Positions 35,701 through 47,861 of a stretch of DNA of 64,000 nt are shown piece by piece. The DNA comes from Ascochyta rabiei. Its lineage: Eukaryota > Ascomycota > Dothideomycetes > Pleosporales > Didymellaceae. Position numbers and translations under genes: made by a program. The notes beneath the pieces were generated by a model. That model saw only the letters and a program-made list of their open reading frames with translations, did not search any database and was not told where the DNA came from. The stretch lies in assembly GCF_004011695.2 (NCBI RefSeq), contig NC_082414.1, positions 496,001-560,000 of the forward strand, given 5' to 3'. How positions within the stretch are numbered: position 1 is the first letter of the stretch; every line of letters starts with the position of its first letter.

Positions 35701-38700
35701 ACTTCGCTGTCTTGAGAAGTGTTGCTGGTGAAAGGCGCGAAGAATCCTGACCCATTGGAATGGCTCAAGAGAGGTTCGAGTTGATCTAGCGCCCGCTGAG
35801 TTCGCTTGATCAACGAGGGTACAGTGATGTGCGGCTTCTGCTCAACAAGAACTTGAACAACGCGGCCGAACTCTTCACTCATACTTCGTGATTCCTTGGC
35901 TTTTGGATCAAGGCAAGCAAGGCTGGATATGTCCAGGATAGATTCTACACCATCCGCTTCGATATAGGCAGCGCACATGGCATGATTCGAGAAGAAACCA
36001 CCCAAGAAGCGACACAGCACTCGTATGTACTGACTGGTTGTCGGACCTTGGGTGCTATCTTCCATATCAACAATCTGATCGATTGACACAACTTCTCCAG
36101 AAGTCTGCGATGTCGTCTGCTTGTCAGAGTCTTCCATTTCGACATCCGTAACACGAGAATTCGTTTGCTCAGCTCGGTCGTGCACCGATTGTGAACCCAC
36201 AAGTGCTCGGCGGCCACCAGCAACGAACAGCTTGCCATCAGAATCCTCAGTCCACAATTTTGCACCAGCACCTTCCTTCTCTGCTTTGTTGGCACAGAGT
36301 TGTACGACGCGGGCTATCAGCTCGCTCAGACACGAGAGGACACGTGCTTTTAGTGGCGGATGATGACGGACCAGTTCATCGAAAGTGTTACCAATCATAG
36401 TAGGCATCTCAGTGTCGGCATCAAGAGCTTTGACGTGAGCCGGGCTCTCAAAGATCTCGAAGAACCGTTGGAGGGCATTAGAAGACTGAAACAATTTCAT
36501 ACCAGCCTCGGCCAGGCAGATCGCTCCAAATGCAGGAGGTAGGGTTGAAATCGCTTCAGCTACTGGAAGAATACCTGTAGCCAAGGACTGTCCAGGCTCT
36601 CGTGGTGTGTACGCATGTTGTGGTCGAGGGGTGGCGGTATCTGACAGGCTGGCGATAGCCGCAGCCGTTGCTTCTGAAGCTGGCTCACCAGCCACCGTTT
36701 CTAAGAAAGCATCACTCAGACCGGCCTCAGCGATAACCTGGTAGCTGGTTGGCTCGTTGTGGATGAAGCTCGTAAGGACGTTGACAGCCATACTCCATAC
36801 AGTCGAACCAAAGATGCTTGCGTTGGAAAGCACAGTGCGAAGAGCAGTCAGAAGTTGCGAAGAATCAATGAGTTGCCGCATGAGACGGTCGAAGTTACCG
36901 CCTGTGTGCGACATCATGTGGTTCAAGAATTTGAAAAGCCATCTTAAAGTCTGCTGGTGATAAAATGGTATCTGGTAGTCGGTGAGCTGAGTCTTGTACT
37001 CTTTAGGCATGCCCTTGTTCTCTTCGGCGAGCTTTTTGGACGTGACGACTTCGTATTGCATGAGATCAGCAATGATTTCCAGCCCTCTAGCACCAACGAG
37101 AGCTGCGAACGCATGTTGCAGGTTGTAGACAAATGTATCAAGGAAGTTGAGGATCTTGGGATGGTTGCGTTCTGCCTTGTCTGTTCGAAGCTTGAGGACT
37201 TCGACCAAGATCTCAAGGAGTCCAGCGGAGACCATACCTTCCCCTGTACGTGATTGAGACTGAGGAATAGTGTTGAGCAGAGAGAAGACTGCATCGCGCC
37301 ACTCGTCCTCTACGAAGTCGATTTGCTGGCCATCTGTGGCATCCAGACCGGCGACAAGCTTGCGAACAATGTAAAACAGTACACCGTGGTTCACGTTGAC
37401 GCTGAGCGCAGTGCAGACATCGGCAGATTTGGTCTTGTGCTTGGCCAATGCCTCTAGTGCATTGAAGGTGAAAGTTTGCAGCTCTGTAGACAGGCCGCTC
37501 AGGCCATCCCCTGGTGGCTGTACAAGTTCGGAGAGCTGGAAAGCTAACTGCAGTCGCCGTGGCTCGTCTGCATCCTGTTGACCTAGACGAGCGTGAAACT
37601 CTTTCTCGCTGTGCACGAAACCCATGTTGGCAATCGCGAGTAAGCGGACAGCAATTGCATCATCTCTTCCTGCACTTCCGCTACTCAACATCTTTGCCAC
37701 GCGAAGCTTGTGCAAGAGCTCAAAATGCGTACCCGTAGGCAGTTCGGCGAGGCCTTGCTTGAGTAGATCATGTATGTCGGTCTTTTCAACCTTGTCCGCT
37801 GAAAGTTCAAATATCTTAGGCCCGCTCGGTCGGCCAGCCGGCTCTCCTGGTGTGAAGGCTGGCGTGCTCGGCGACTCTACAGTCGGTGCAGTCTGGGGTG
37901 TTCGTGGGGTTTGGTTCCGCATATTCGACGTTCGGCGCACTGGCGTCGGTGTGCTGGGTGCATCTGTGCTTGGCGCCGAAGGATTGTCGTTGCTCTCTTC
38001 GGGCGGTGCAGTCGGCTCATAGTAGGAGATGGATACCCCGCCAAACTCCTGCTTCAGCGCTGATTCGGGAAGTTTGTACAGCCCGGTCAGATCAGCGGGG
38101 TTGAACCTGTCTGCCTCGTTGCGTCGGTCGCCAGATACTTTGTCCTTGCCTTTGCCCGCAGGTGTGCCGAAAAGCGGTGTAGCTGCCGCAGGACCCTTGG
38201 AAAAAGGTGCGGATAACTTCTGAATCTTGTCGAGACCAATGTTGTAGTGGCTCGAGAGGAGCGAAGGGTGCATTGAGGCCGGTGCTAGGCGTAAGCGTGC
38301 GGCCTGGTAGCGCTGCGACAGCCTGTGACCAAGACGGAGAGTTGCCCTTAGCAGTGACGTAGAGGTGGTATTAAGAAGCTTGTCTAGTCGCTCGCTGCTC
38401 GAATACAAGCTGCGGTTGCCGCAATTCTCTAAGAGCATGCGGGTGAAGCTTAGGAGCTGCTCGACTAGCTCACGATCGCCATCCTGTGAGATGTGCAGGG
38501 TCTCCAGAACGGCGTCGGTGGTACCGGCTTCGGCACTGGTGCTTGAGTTGCCCTCCTCCGCATCGCCCTTCAGCAGTAACCGCCGCTGGAAAGGCTGTGT
38601 TTGCGGCCCCTCGACAAGTCCGTACTCCTGGTTGAACAGCTCTAGTATGCGGTCGAAACGGTTCAGCACAGGTATCCAGTGATAGGCATCTCCTCGAGGA

Positions 38701-38889
38701 AACGGCCACTGCTTGGGGAACGAAGCTAGGTGGGCAGGCAGCTGATACAACGGGATCGACTCGGTGGCTCGTACAAACTCTGCTATCATGGGCGACTGGA
38801 AGAGTTAGCAAATCGTCGACAAGGCTGGGGGTTGTGTTACCTACCAAGGTGGACTCATGCCGCGCTGTAGCCTGCTTCCTGATCTTCAT
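26765..38889 (-). CDS. TOM1: HUWE1/TOM1-type giant HECT E3 ubiquitin ligase
   Basis: Exons 38889-38845, 38795-31265, 31217-26913 and 26859-26765 give about 3991 residues with introns of only 47-53 nt. The first exon encodes just 15 residues (MKIRKQATARHESTL), leading into the family N-terminus FPKQWPFPRGDAYHWIPVLN. In order: armadillo-like DUF908/DUF913 solenoid, a UBA-like segment near 1450-1480 (FDEGLAEEALYRCCDNYPLA), long disordered and acidic tracts near 2290-2500, a Glu/Arg/Lys-rich coil and polyQ in the third exon, and the C-terminal HECT domain. The catalytic Cys is about 3958 in SSHTCFNQLDLPEY, created across the last intron. Known orthologues (yeast Tom1, S. pombe Ptr1, human HUWE1) ubiquitinate excess histones and ribosomal proteins and affect mRNA export. 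Nuclear/cytosolic. Confidence 0.96.
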
Positions 38890-39619
38890 GTTGGCGCGGG
38901 GCGCTCGGAAAGCGGTCTGCCCTCACATGCAACCCCTCCAATGTCGCCTGTGGCGCGAGTCCGGCCAAGGTCTGGAGGCGACAGGCGAAAGTGGTCGCAA
39001 AGCAAGGTTCTTTCGTAGAACAGACTGCTGGCTGTTGCACCAGGTGCAGAAGGGTGCAGATGTCGCGCGAGGATGCAGCGAGTGTCGTGGCGACGCTGGC
39101 GGACGATGGATGACCTGTTTGGCAGGGCGCAGACGAGGTTGTGAGCGGGGAAGGTGGTGCGCAGGGTAGGTGCGGAAGAGAGGCGTAGACGAGGAAAGCG
39201 CAGCCAGAAGTCACGGTGCAGGCGTGAGTCTGTCTGGGCGAGCACAGAGTCTGTGGCAGATGACTAATACCAGAGACGGTGAAGTGAGCGTTGGGCCTCA
39301 CTCGCGTGTATGTGTGGATCGGATGTTGTCACTGTTCGCTGTCGATAGCGGAAGCTTCAAGATGATGCACGCACGCGCTTTAGCGCTGGGACGCTTAAGT
39401 AAGAAACGGCCAAATCACGACCAGCACGCGTTCACCAGAATTTCACCAGCACCGCAAAACTGGCCGTCTGGAAGTTTCCACTTGTAGTGACGTCACTTCT
39501 TCATGCTGCAGGCTCCGCGATACTGACTACAATACTCGGTCAAGGGCCGGCGCACAGCACCTGCTGCTTAGACCCAGAAGGTACACCAGACTGGTCGTGT
39601 GCACCTCGTTTCCTTGCCG
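38890..39619. other. Intergenic, TOM1 promoter
   Basis: About 730 bases between the BLOC-1 subunit stop and the TOM1 start, both on the minus strand. No coding signal. Confidence 0.5.
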
Positions 39620-40024
39620 TCAAGCTTCCCTCAACACACCACTGGCCTTGTTGTCGTTTACGAGCCTGAGGGTTTCTTCCAACACCAGCAAATCTCTCTC
39701 CAACATCTCGGCCCAGTTCTGCACGTCGCCAATCTCGTTTAGCTTTTTTGTGCTTGTATCACCAAGCTTCTGCCACTTGTCGCTCTCCTTCTTCAGCGCA
39801 GCAGTCTGCTTTGCAAGTTCCTTTTCCTGCTTGGCAATGGCTGCAGAGTTGGCGTGCAGGTCTGCCGTACGCGTGCGAAGATCGGCATCGACTGATGTGC
39901 CAATTGAGGAAAGAGATGCAAGCACTGCTGCCCGCGCTTCGCTTTGCTGCTGAGCCGTGGTGGAAGACGTTGGCGAAGACATGGTAGAATCCAGCAGTGT
40001 AGGAGATTGTTTGTGGTCGGTCAA
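39620..40024 (-). CDS. BLOC-1 subunit 1 (BLOS1/GCN5L1-like)
   Basis: A single exon gives 134 residues from ATG 40024, or 120 from ATG 39982 (MSSPTSS); the shorter start is equally plausible because the first 14 residues look like leader. The protein is almost wholly helical: a Ser/Thr/Gln-rich start, then a coiled coil with KQEKELAKQTAALKKE, then KKLNEIGDVQNWAEMLERDL. This last stretch strongly resembles the EIGDVENWARSIELDM stretch of animal BLOS1. BLOC-1 in fungi acts at endosomes, tethering Rab5-GAP activity and helping endosome maturation and cargo sorting. It lies head-to-tail upstream of TOM1. Confidence 0.85.
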   Translation of the reverse strand: MTDHKQSPTLLDSTMSSPTSSTTAQQQSEARAAVLASLSSIGTSVDADLRTRTADLHANSAAIAKQEKELAKQTAALKKESDKWQKLGDTSTKKLNEIGDVQNWAEMLERDLLVLEETLRLVNDNKASGVLREA

Positions 40025-40724
40025 GTCAAGTCCTGATGGCGACGATCACGTCGACTGCGCAGTCAAGCGGGTGCTCAAAAGAGGTTGCTATGTGTGGCAC
40101 CGCCGTTGGCTGTGTGTCTCAATACCAGCTCTTGTAGGGAAACGCTGGGTCGGTTTAAATTGAGGTGCATACGTAAGGGTGTGACTATGTGTCATATGAC
40201 TGGTCGAAAGAAGCGGCGCTTCTGCACGCCGGCTGGTTCTCACTTCATGCAACAAGTGTACTGCTGGGACTATGCTAGACTGCGGTAACCAAGCCTGGAG
40301 ACCTTCACCAAGTCTTGGGCACTTGTTGACCATTGAGAAAAATCGCTGCACCCTTTTCGTTTACCCGTCACGCAAGGATTGTTTATGGAATCTCGCTCAA
40401 CTATCTCCAGTCATTAAGGAAATTGATAACTTCGTGGCCTGCATTTCTCGCAACACACAAGCTTTCCCGCAGGCCAACGAGCGCCAAAGGCCATCAGGGG
40501 GCAAGCAAGCTACTCGGCAAACATAAAATCGAAGAACGGCAAGATGGATGTTGATGCCGTCACTGAATCGAGGGCTACAAGTGGGTAATCACATCCAAGT
40601 ACACGTTTCCCGTCTCCAAGATGTATAGGCACCCCTGCACATGAGCACGTACAAGATATTGGCGATACTACACCTGGAGCTTGACGACCCGCGCATCGAA
40701 TTAGCTCTCAGCAAGAATTTCCCA
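40025..40724. other. Intergenic, no gene seen
   Basis: Promoter side of the BLOC-1 gene. Short frames only. Confidence 0.4.
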
Positions 40725-40941
40725 GGAAGATCCCGCTCTGTTTGACTGTGCTGCAGAGAATGAGTTTGAGGCTTCCCACCTCTGCAACCCCGGTCCCTGC
40801 TGCAACCCCGAGCACATCATGCTCAAGACAGGAACCTAGAACATGATACGAAAAGGCCACCAAGAAGGCAGATTTTCCTGCGATTGCGAGCTGGCGTGTC
40901 TTCGCAATAGTGTAGTGTGATATCCACACGAAGAACCTGGA

Positions 40942-42003
40942 GTGCGAGCGCACCCCCCTGTGAAAGCAGGGGTCAGTGGCAGCAGGGACTTCACAGAAGG
41001 TCGTCTCGAGAAGTTCGATTGCGAGAACCGAAGAGTACGCGAGAGCGGTACACTAGAGGTGGACTCTGAGCCCGCCGTCGTTCCGCGTCTCAACAAGATA
41101 GGCACAACCTTGAAGATGATGGAAGATGCCCGGGCTCAGAACGAGATCAATATGAACACGATTGCTGGCACGACGCTCTCGCTCCTCCCGAACGCCACCC
41201 CTCTCTCCTTCGACGAGCGGCTTTCCCCGCCAAATACCACCACCACCACCGCCACCCTGCCACCACCTACACCATCTTATCGCTGAAGCCCAAGTCTTCA
41301 TGCACGGAGCGAGTCTGAGCGTTCGCATAGTCTCGCCAGCCGTTCTGGTTCATCGCAGTGTTTCGTACCTCAGGGTCCACCGACAGGACTCCGAGGAGAT
41401 CGATATCCTACTCTGCGCCACATCAAATTGGTGCAAACCATCGCAGGCCACGGCCCAGATGTGGGACTAGACATAGAGATAGCTAGTCTCTGGGCGGCTT
41501 GCGACGAGGCCAAGGATAAGTTGCGCCGTCAGGCGGTCTGGGTCCAAGAGCAGATCGATAACCCACCCTGATGCACCGTCGACTTCGCCACCATCAACGA
41601 TGCACGCTGGCACATACAATTCTTTCTTTGGGACATGATATACGACCAGCGTTTGCAGACATGGTCTATCACCTGTTCCAAGAGCGCGTTTATAAAACTG
41701 AACACCTTGCAGAAGAGCCCTCAACCGGCGGAGGACCTACTGCATGAACTGGCTGACGTCGCGTGTAATTTCACCGTTACCACCCACCACGCCCCGCTCG
41801 GCAACCCTACCCACGAACTGTGTTCTGGCTGGAGCACTCAGGAGGCCCCCCCCCCCCCCGAATGCAGCTTGCTTCACACGTCTTATTATTATACCCCTCG
41901 GGAGGTTGTCCATTCTACTAGCTATTCTGAGTATAAGCGCAAATTACAATCAAATCAAGAGCGGGTTGACGTCTGTCCTCGAGCATTCCCGCTCTGCGGT
42001 TGA
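40942..42003 (+). pseudogene. Broken 353-codon reading frame, product unrecognised
   Basis: One frame stays open over 1062 bases except for two TGA codons at 41284-41286 and 41569-41571. Chance would give about 16 stops. The translation has protein-like stretches, e.g. RLNKIGTTLKMMEDARAQNE, IEIASLWAACDEAKDKLRRQ and DARWHIQFFLWDMIYDQRL, with a Thr/Pro-rich segment and an Arg/Ser-rich segment between. Coding-like frame also continues upstream to about 40725, with a TGA and a TAG. Both internal TGA codons could derive from CGA. I do not recognise the family. Introns hiding the stops are possible but no good donor/acceptor pairs flank them. It ends beside an AT-rich island. Confidence 0.55.
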
Positions 42004-42836
42004 TCTGTGGTATGCTATCATCTGCATTGATCATGTGTCGGTCGTTGATTTACTCTAGTCGTCTCCTCTAAGATCAAGAATGCAGCCGCCGCATCTCCTA
42101 CGAATGGGATTATGGTCCTTTGAAGCCTGAGCCGTGCTTGTGACCAATCATCTCGAATGTTGATTCCTGCTTCAATCCCTTCATCCTCTGAGAGATGCAG
42201 AAAAACTGTTATCTGCACTAACTATATAACCGTCGTACTAATAATTAGGCAAAAATGCCTTAGATTTTGATTATAGAATTACGCGTTGAAGGTTTTTTGG
42301 TCTAAGCAATGTAACAATGTTCAATTAAAATTTAGTAACTCTAACTCTAATCCGTTTGATTATAGCGCTTACAGATGTCTGGTTTAAGGCTATAGTATAG
42401 CTATACATTGTAAAGAATAAGTAAGAAGATATTAAAATGCAGAGTTCTATAGATTAGATGTGGAAAGAGAGAGTACAGTTGTATAAGAGACAGTAATACT
42501 TACGTAATTGTCTTACGATAGTAGTGCATCTTACTATACGCCAAAAGTCCTTTTAAAGCTTCAACCCGCTGATATAACATAATGACAATTCCTAAACAAC
42601 AGCTAAGTAAAATCAAAGGTAGACTAGCAAACTCCCTCTATTTTAAAGAACATAGTTATCCTTAAATATCTTAAGTGCACATACTTGCGAAGGGAAGAAA
42701 ACATGTATGGCTGTGCGATCTCTTATATATACTGAGAGGACATAAATAGATATTGTGATTTCCTATGCTAGCAAAACAGCCTGAAATTGTGGCCTGTACA
42801 TTTTTCCTGCCTTAGTTAGACACGCCGCGCCAACAT
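42004..42836. other. AT-rich, RIP-like island
   Basis: 42220-42780 is extremely AT-rich with short TA-rich words and no open frames. This is the pattern of RIP-degraded repeat DNA. It lies between a broken frame and the 3' end of the cutinase gene. No terminal repeats identified. Confidence 0.55.
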
Positions 42837-43645
42837 CTAAGCTACGAGAGCGACAGCGACCTTATTGATTTTACCAGCCAAGGCGGTAATCCTCTCCTCG
42901 GCTTCGCGTTTCGCGTTTCTGGCCTTGATCTTCGCCTGCGCACCTTTGACTTGCTGGATTAAGAAGTCAGCACCCTCATCAGCGCGCGAACCGTACGTCA
43001 GGTGAGCTGGGAGAACGACCAGAGCACCTTGGCAGACAGCATCGCCAGGCTGGCAAATGATCTTGACCTTATCAGCAGGGAAGTTGGGAATCTGATTCCT
43101 GTCCTGTTGCTTCTGTGTGTCGCCGTAGAGGACAACTCCAGCGATTTGGTCCTGAACACTAGCGTCGAGCTCCTCGATAGCGCGGTGGTTGACGGCAGCA
43201 CCCTGAGAATAGCCACCAGCTACGATGATCGAGTCTGGACACTTCTGCGCCATGGATTTAAGCGTGTCTTGCATAAGCTTCTTGGAGGCTGTGTCGGTGC
43301 CTCCAGGGATTACGTTTGTGCCAACTGTGGCAGCATAGTTGATGCCTTCGGTTGCTACAGCGTTGGCGCCGAACTCTTTTTTCAGTCCATTTGAGGTTGG
43401 GGGGCCGACAACAGTGCCCTGTTCGAGTCAGAATCTTGAAGCTCTCTTGTCGACTAGCTACATACCATGTTGCCAATCTCAGTGGATCCGCGGGCCCAGG
43501 CGAACAAAATGTCTTTACATCCACCTTGAGAGAACTCCTTGGAGGTACTTTCGGTACCACCAAGGCCGAGCTGGCGGACTTCGACAGGACCGGCAGTGGT
43601 GAGGCCGGCAAGAGCGGTGATGAAGATTGAAAATTGGATGTACAT
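42837..43645 (-). CDS. Secreted cutinase with charged C-terminal extension
   Basis: Exons 43645-43466 and 43418-42837 (47-nt intron, GTATGT..AACAG) give 253 residues. A signal peptide (MYIQFSIFITALAGLTTA) and likely propeptide precede the alpha/beta-hydrolase core. Catalytic triad: Ser131 in GGYSQGAAV, Asp186 in CQPGDAVCQG (C182-C189 disulfide) and His199 in PAHLTYG; the early motif FAWARGSTEIGN forms the oxyanion side. Cutinases hydrolyse the polyester cutin or other short esters outside the cell and aid plant surface entry or saprotrophy. The C-terminus (about 212-253) is unusual: a Lys/Arg/Glu-rich helix (AKIKARNAKREAEERI) then a hydrophobic end. Confidence 0.92.
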
Positions 43646-45631
43646 AACGATCGAAGTGGAGAATTTAACAGGTGTGACTGAAAGTTGGTTGTTTGTCTCG
43701 AAAAATTGAGCGAATGACTGAAGAAGAAAAAGAGAGGAGACCCGTGAAGTACTGCTGAGATTGAATGCATGTTGGCGACGGAGACTTTTATGTTTTCAAC
43801 CCACTCGTATTGCACTTACAGCTGGGTCCGTTCACTGCACGATCGGATCAAAAGCAAAAGCATGACTCTAGGCGACGCCAAGTAGAGAGAAGATCCTTTT
43901 TATTCGAAGGACCAAGAAAGCTGGAGAATACCGAACTGGTCGAAGTCAGGTGCCGAGGAGGTCTTCCAGTGATCGAGCTTGTTATTGGCTGTATTGAAGC
44001 ATCGTAGAGCTTGATTCATGCAGACGCCGCGAACTCGACAGGGTCTCTGGCATAGTTGCTTAGGAATCCTGGTTTTCAAAGCTGGAGTAAGCTCAAGGCT
44101 TGCCTCAGGTAGATGTGGACATAGGACGTTCGAGCTCCATGTTTTGCACTGCCACTTTCATCAACCCTGCAACCAAAGAAGTGGCACATCACACGAAGCA
44201 AACGCCTATTACAATAACGTTGTTTAACGTACCACAAAGTACACATGGTCATTGCGTGTGAAGGACTGCACTGTCTGGCTCGCGTGCCTCGGACTGCTGT
44301 CACCTGCAACAGCTACCATTGGTCGAAGCAGACCTGTCGGATCTGTCAGTGTTTGGACGTGGAGTCAACAAGAGAACGGCAGTCTCAAAAGCTTCGCGCA
44401 TAATGAAAGACCTTGTTTCGGGTATATTGAAGCAGGCCTCCAAAGAAACATGCTCTTATAAAAGGCTGCTACTACTTGTTGCGAAGCAGCATATTCGTCG
44501 ATCAAGACATCCAAACAATAACAACACAACTTTTCTCGTGCCAGAAAGTTATTTTGTGGAGGCAATGAGATGGTACGGCTGCCCCGGCATTTGACAGCAT
44601 TCAGCCGTTTCAAGATCTCCGTTGGCGTAAAAAGCAAGGCTCCGTATCATAACTAAAACCTCTTCCAAAAGCATGCCGAGGGCTCTTCGTTGTGTCTCGC
44701 ATCAACACAAGAACACCGACTTTTGCCACAGAAAACTGTGAAAAGGAATATGGATCAGTCATGCAGAAAGCCTCGCGCGAGAGTTAATCGAGAGCCGCGG
44801 CGCATTTACTCTTTGATCAAAACAAATCTAGGACAATTCAAGAGTTCGACTCCAAAAGGTAAAGGAATTCGAATTGAAACATGCAACAATACTGAATTGC
44901 TTTGTTGGTCAATGTCAAATCCTAAACTTGAGTACTCCTTGAATCGCGCCCTTACTGGAAGGGTGATTGATTTAGACCAAGCACTATAAGTGCACATCCA
45001 AATTGCTCTTCCAGAAGGTTTTTGGAACTTATGGGCACAGAAATCCCAATCTTGCATGGCTACGTCGCTTAACGAGCTCCCTTTCGAAAAGCTCTGCTGC
45101 GAGTCATCGTCTCCGATGTTTCAACCCTCTATTTTGCTGATCAAAAAAATTGTGCGCTAAATCTTGTTGTTGTAAGATCTAATGATCACGCCTGGCTCTG
45201 CTGGTTATATAAAATAGTCAAGCTCCTGTCACTCGTGGCCTTCAGAAAGGTTGCGATATTGTGCGGTCGCGGCATCAAAACGTCCTTGAACCGATCAACA
45301 AGTGTGCAGAAAATCTGCCTGGCTCAATCAATATCACGTACAGTCTTCGCTAGGCGATCATTTGCCAGCGATTGCCTTCGGTATGTACCTATGGGGCCTG
45401 GTGTGTCTGGGTACTTCTAAGCATGTGGTTTTTGACATTATGGCGTTAGTCTCAGCAGATCTGCACACTGCAGCGACGATATCTTTCTTTGGCTTACTTA
45501 TTGGACCAAAGCGACAGTTTTGATAATCGATGCTGTAGCTTTCGAACATTCACAGATAACAATCGTGACTCCAACAATTTTTGCGAGAATTGGCTTCAGA
45601 TTCTGATGGATTATTGGTACGGCACCAAATC
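43646..45631. other. Intergenic, no gene seen
   Basis: Two kilobases between the cutinase promoter and the 3' end of the monooxygenase gene. Short frames on both strands, none recognisable. Confidence 0.4.
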
Positions 45632-47282
45632 TCACGAAGATGCCGTCGTCTTACGAGCAGACTCCTCAGCAACTGTTTGCTCGTACGTGTCGTACTTATA
45701 TCTGAACCCCAAATGATCACTTCGGAGACCTTTTTGCCCTTTGCCGTATATTCTTTCACGGTACGTCAATACAGGGGCGTCTGAGTGGATTGGCTCGTCC
45801 AGTAGTCCCCTTCGCCTAAGCTCTGGAGCGAGCAGCTCGGAAACATCCTGGAAGCTGCCAGGCGAGACGACATACGCGATGTTAAACCCATCGACATCAG
45901 CGATGTCGACCCACTGCTCGAAGATGTCGGCGACTTGAGATGGCGAGCCTTTGGGCATTGCTCCAGAGCCACCTATCGCGACCAATTTTCCGAGGTTGCG
46001 AACAGTTAGAGGTGGGATATCGTAGCCGGTATACTGCAGGTTGTATACGATACTCTGAGCCAACCGCTGCCATTGCTCACGTGGTAAGTCTTCTTCAGTG
46101 AGAAGATGGTCAGGCTCGAATTTTGACACGTCAACACCGCTCGACGCGCACCACTGCGCCAGGCCGCCTTCCTCAGATGCATATTGGAGAGCCTCGCGGT
46201 GCTTTTTTTCGGCGTCTTCCTCGTCTTTGCCGATGATTGGTGTGATCATGGTAAAGATCTTGATCGACTGAGGGTCTCGCCCGGCTGCGGCTGCTTGCTC
46301 TCGAATGGCCTTGACGCGAGGAGCTACCACATGTGGTGACAGTCCGGAAACGAAAATAGCTTCTGCATGGTTCGATCCAAACTTCATACCAGCAGCTGAT
46401 GTCCCGGCTTGGAAGAGAACAGGTGTTCGTTGTGGCGATGGGTCAACAATGAAGGGTGCATCGACATTCCATTTACCCTCATGTTTGATGGTACGAATCT
46501 TGGATGGGTCGGTATAGATTTTGGATTCAGAGTCTTCGACGAGTGCGTCGTCTGCCCAGGATCCCTCCCAGAGTCTGATCGCAGTCAGTTTCGCTATAGC
46601 TGCCAGTCTTCCAGCTACTGTGCTTACTTATAGAGGATACGGAGATACTCATCGGCGTTTTCATATCGTTTGTCATGTTCGACGTAAGGCAAACCAACCT
46701 CGAGGCTAGTCAGTACTTAACCATGATACAAACGTATCAAAATAACTCACAGCTTTAGAGGCAGCCGGTTTCCAGCTTGTTACAATGTTCCAACCAAATC
46801 GTCCTCCAGTCAAGTGATCGAGAGTCGCGAACCTCTTTGCTACAACATACGGCTGCTCGTACGAAGTTGAGGTTGTGACTGCGAATTTAAGATGTTTCGT
46901 TACGCTTGCCATGGCTGATATCGGCTACAACTACATCAGCACGGCAAATATCCGCCTTCCTGTGCGGGGAGTCGCCTACGATGATTGGATCCGCCATAGG
47001 CCACTGTGCTCCAGTTCGGAATGTAGGCTCAGTACCGCCTTTGTAGACATCATACGGACCAAATGTATCTGCAAGAAAGTACCCCACGAAGCTTCCTTTT
47101 TCCAATATTTCCGCTAGGTCGGTCCAGTAGGTGAGATCTCGCCGCTTATTCTTGCTTCGATCGCGAGGATTTGCCCATTGACCGAAAGCCAAGTGGCTAG
47201 GAGTGAACATGTCGAAGGCATTGAGAAGGAGCTTTTTCTTCGGCTTCGACGTGTCATCAGTCTTTACGGACCCTAAAGCCAT
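45632..47282 (-). CDS. Luciferase-like FMN-dependent monooxygenase (NtaA/SnaA/DszA family)
   Basis: Exons 47282-46980, 46924-46751, 46698-46628 and 46574-45632 give 496 residues from MALGSVKTDD; ATG 47303 would add seven. Family motifs in order: LLLNAFDMFTPSHLAFGQW, the barrel start DLAEILEKGSFVGYFLAD, ISAMASVTKHLKFAVTTSTS, LDHLTGGRFGWNIVTSW, LWEGSWADDALVEDS and VLFQAGTSAAGMKFGSNHAE, ending with GFNIAYVVSPGSF. Such flavin monooxygenases take FMNH2 from a partner reductase and oxidise nitrilotriacetate, dibenzothiophene sulfone, alkanesulfonates or similar compounds. No signal peptide. It is divergently transcribed from a broken MFS transporter gene, an arrangement typical of uptake-plus-catabolism pairs. 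Substrate unknown. Confidence 0.9.
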
Positions 47283-47861
47283 ATTGTAAGCAGTTGAAAG
47301 CACTGTAGGATATCAGATGCGGACTATCGTTGACCTCAGCTTATATACTCACCCGACGTGTTCTGTCTGAACATTATGTCCCACGTTGTAGGTGACACCA
47401 TGCAATGCGCAAGTTGCGAATCTGCAACCTCTGACTCCAGATTGATCCTACGGACCCACCGCTGACCACCCACAGATTCACTCGAAAGAATCCAGCTGGA
47501 TTTTCGAGTCACGCGAGGTCGGAAAAGTGCCAGTTTGATGTTCTCCAAGGTTGCGATGTCGCCAGCTCGTCTAGGATTGCGCCATCTCATCACTACGTAC
47601 GCGGAGTGTGGACACCGATAACCCCACCTTACAGAACGCACTGGTCTCCGTTTTCGCTTTGCAACTATTGAGCATGCAGGAGAGGGTTATATTTGCAATG
47701 CAGGCTAGAGAATCGTCATCAAGCCATCAACTATAACTCCACTGATAAGGAACTTGGCTAGGAACGCTGGAGGAGGTAATTGATTCGAGATTTATAAAGT
47801 GTGTCGCCAAACCCTCACCTGGCGTTTGACACCTACGGTAGGTTCTATCTAAGTCGGAAGG
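47283..47861. promoter_or_regulatory. Shared divergent promoter region
   Basis: About 580 bases between the monooxygenase and transporter start codons, reading outward. It likely carries common control elements; no motif is clear enough to name. Confidence 0.45.

Noticed and set aside
43421..43436. tRNA-like TPsiC arm (GTTCGAGTC)
   Set aside because: No partner stems; it lies inside the cutinase intron. No credible tRNA cloverleaf was seen in the window.
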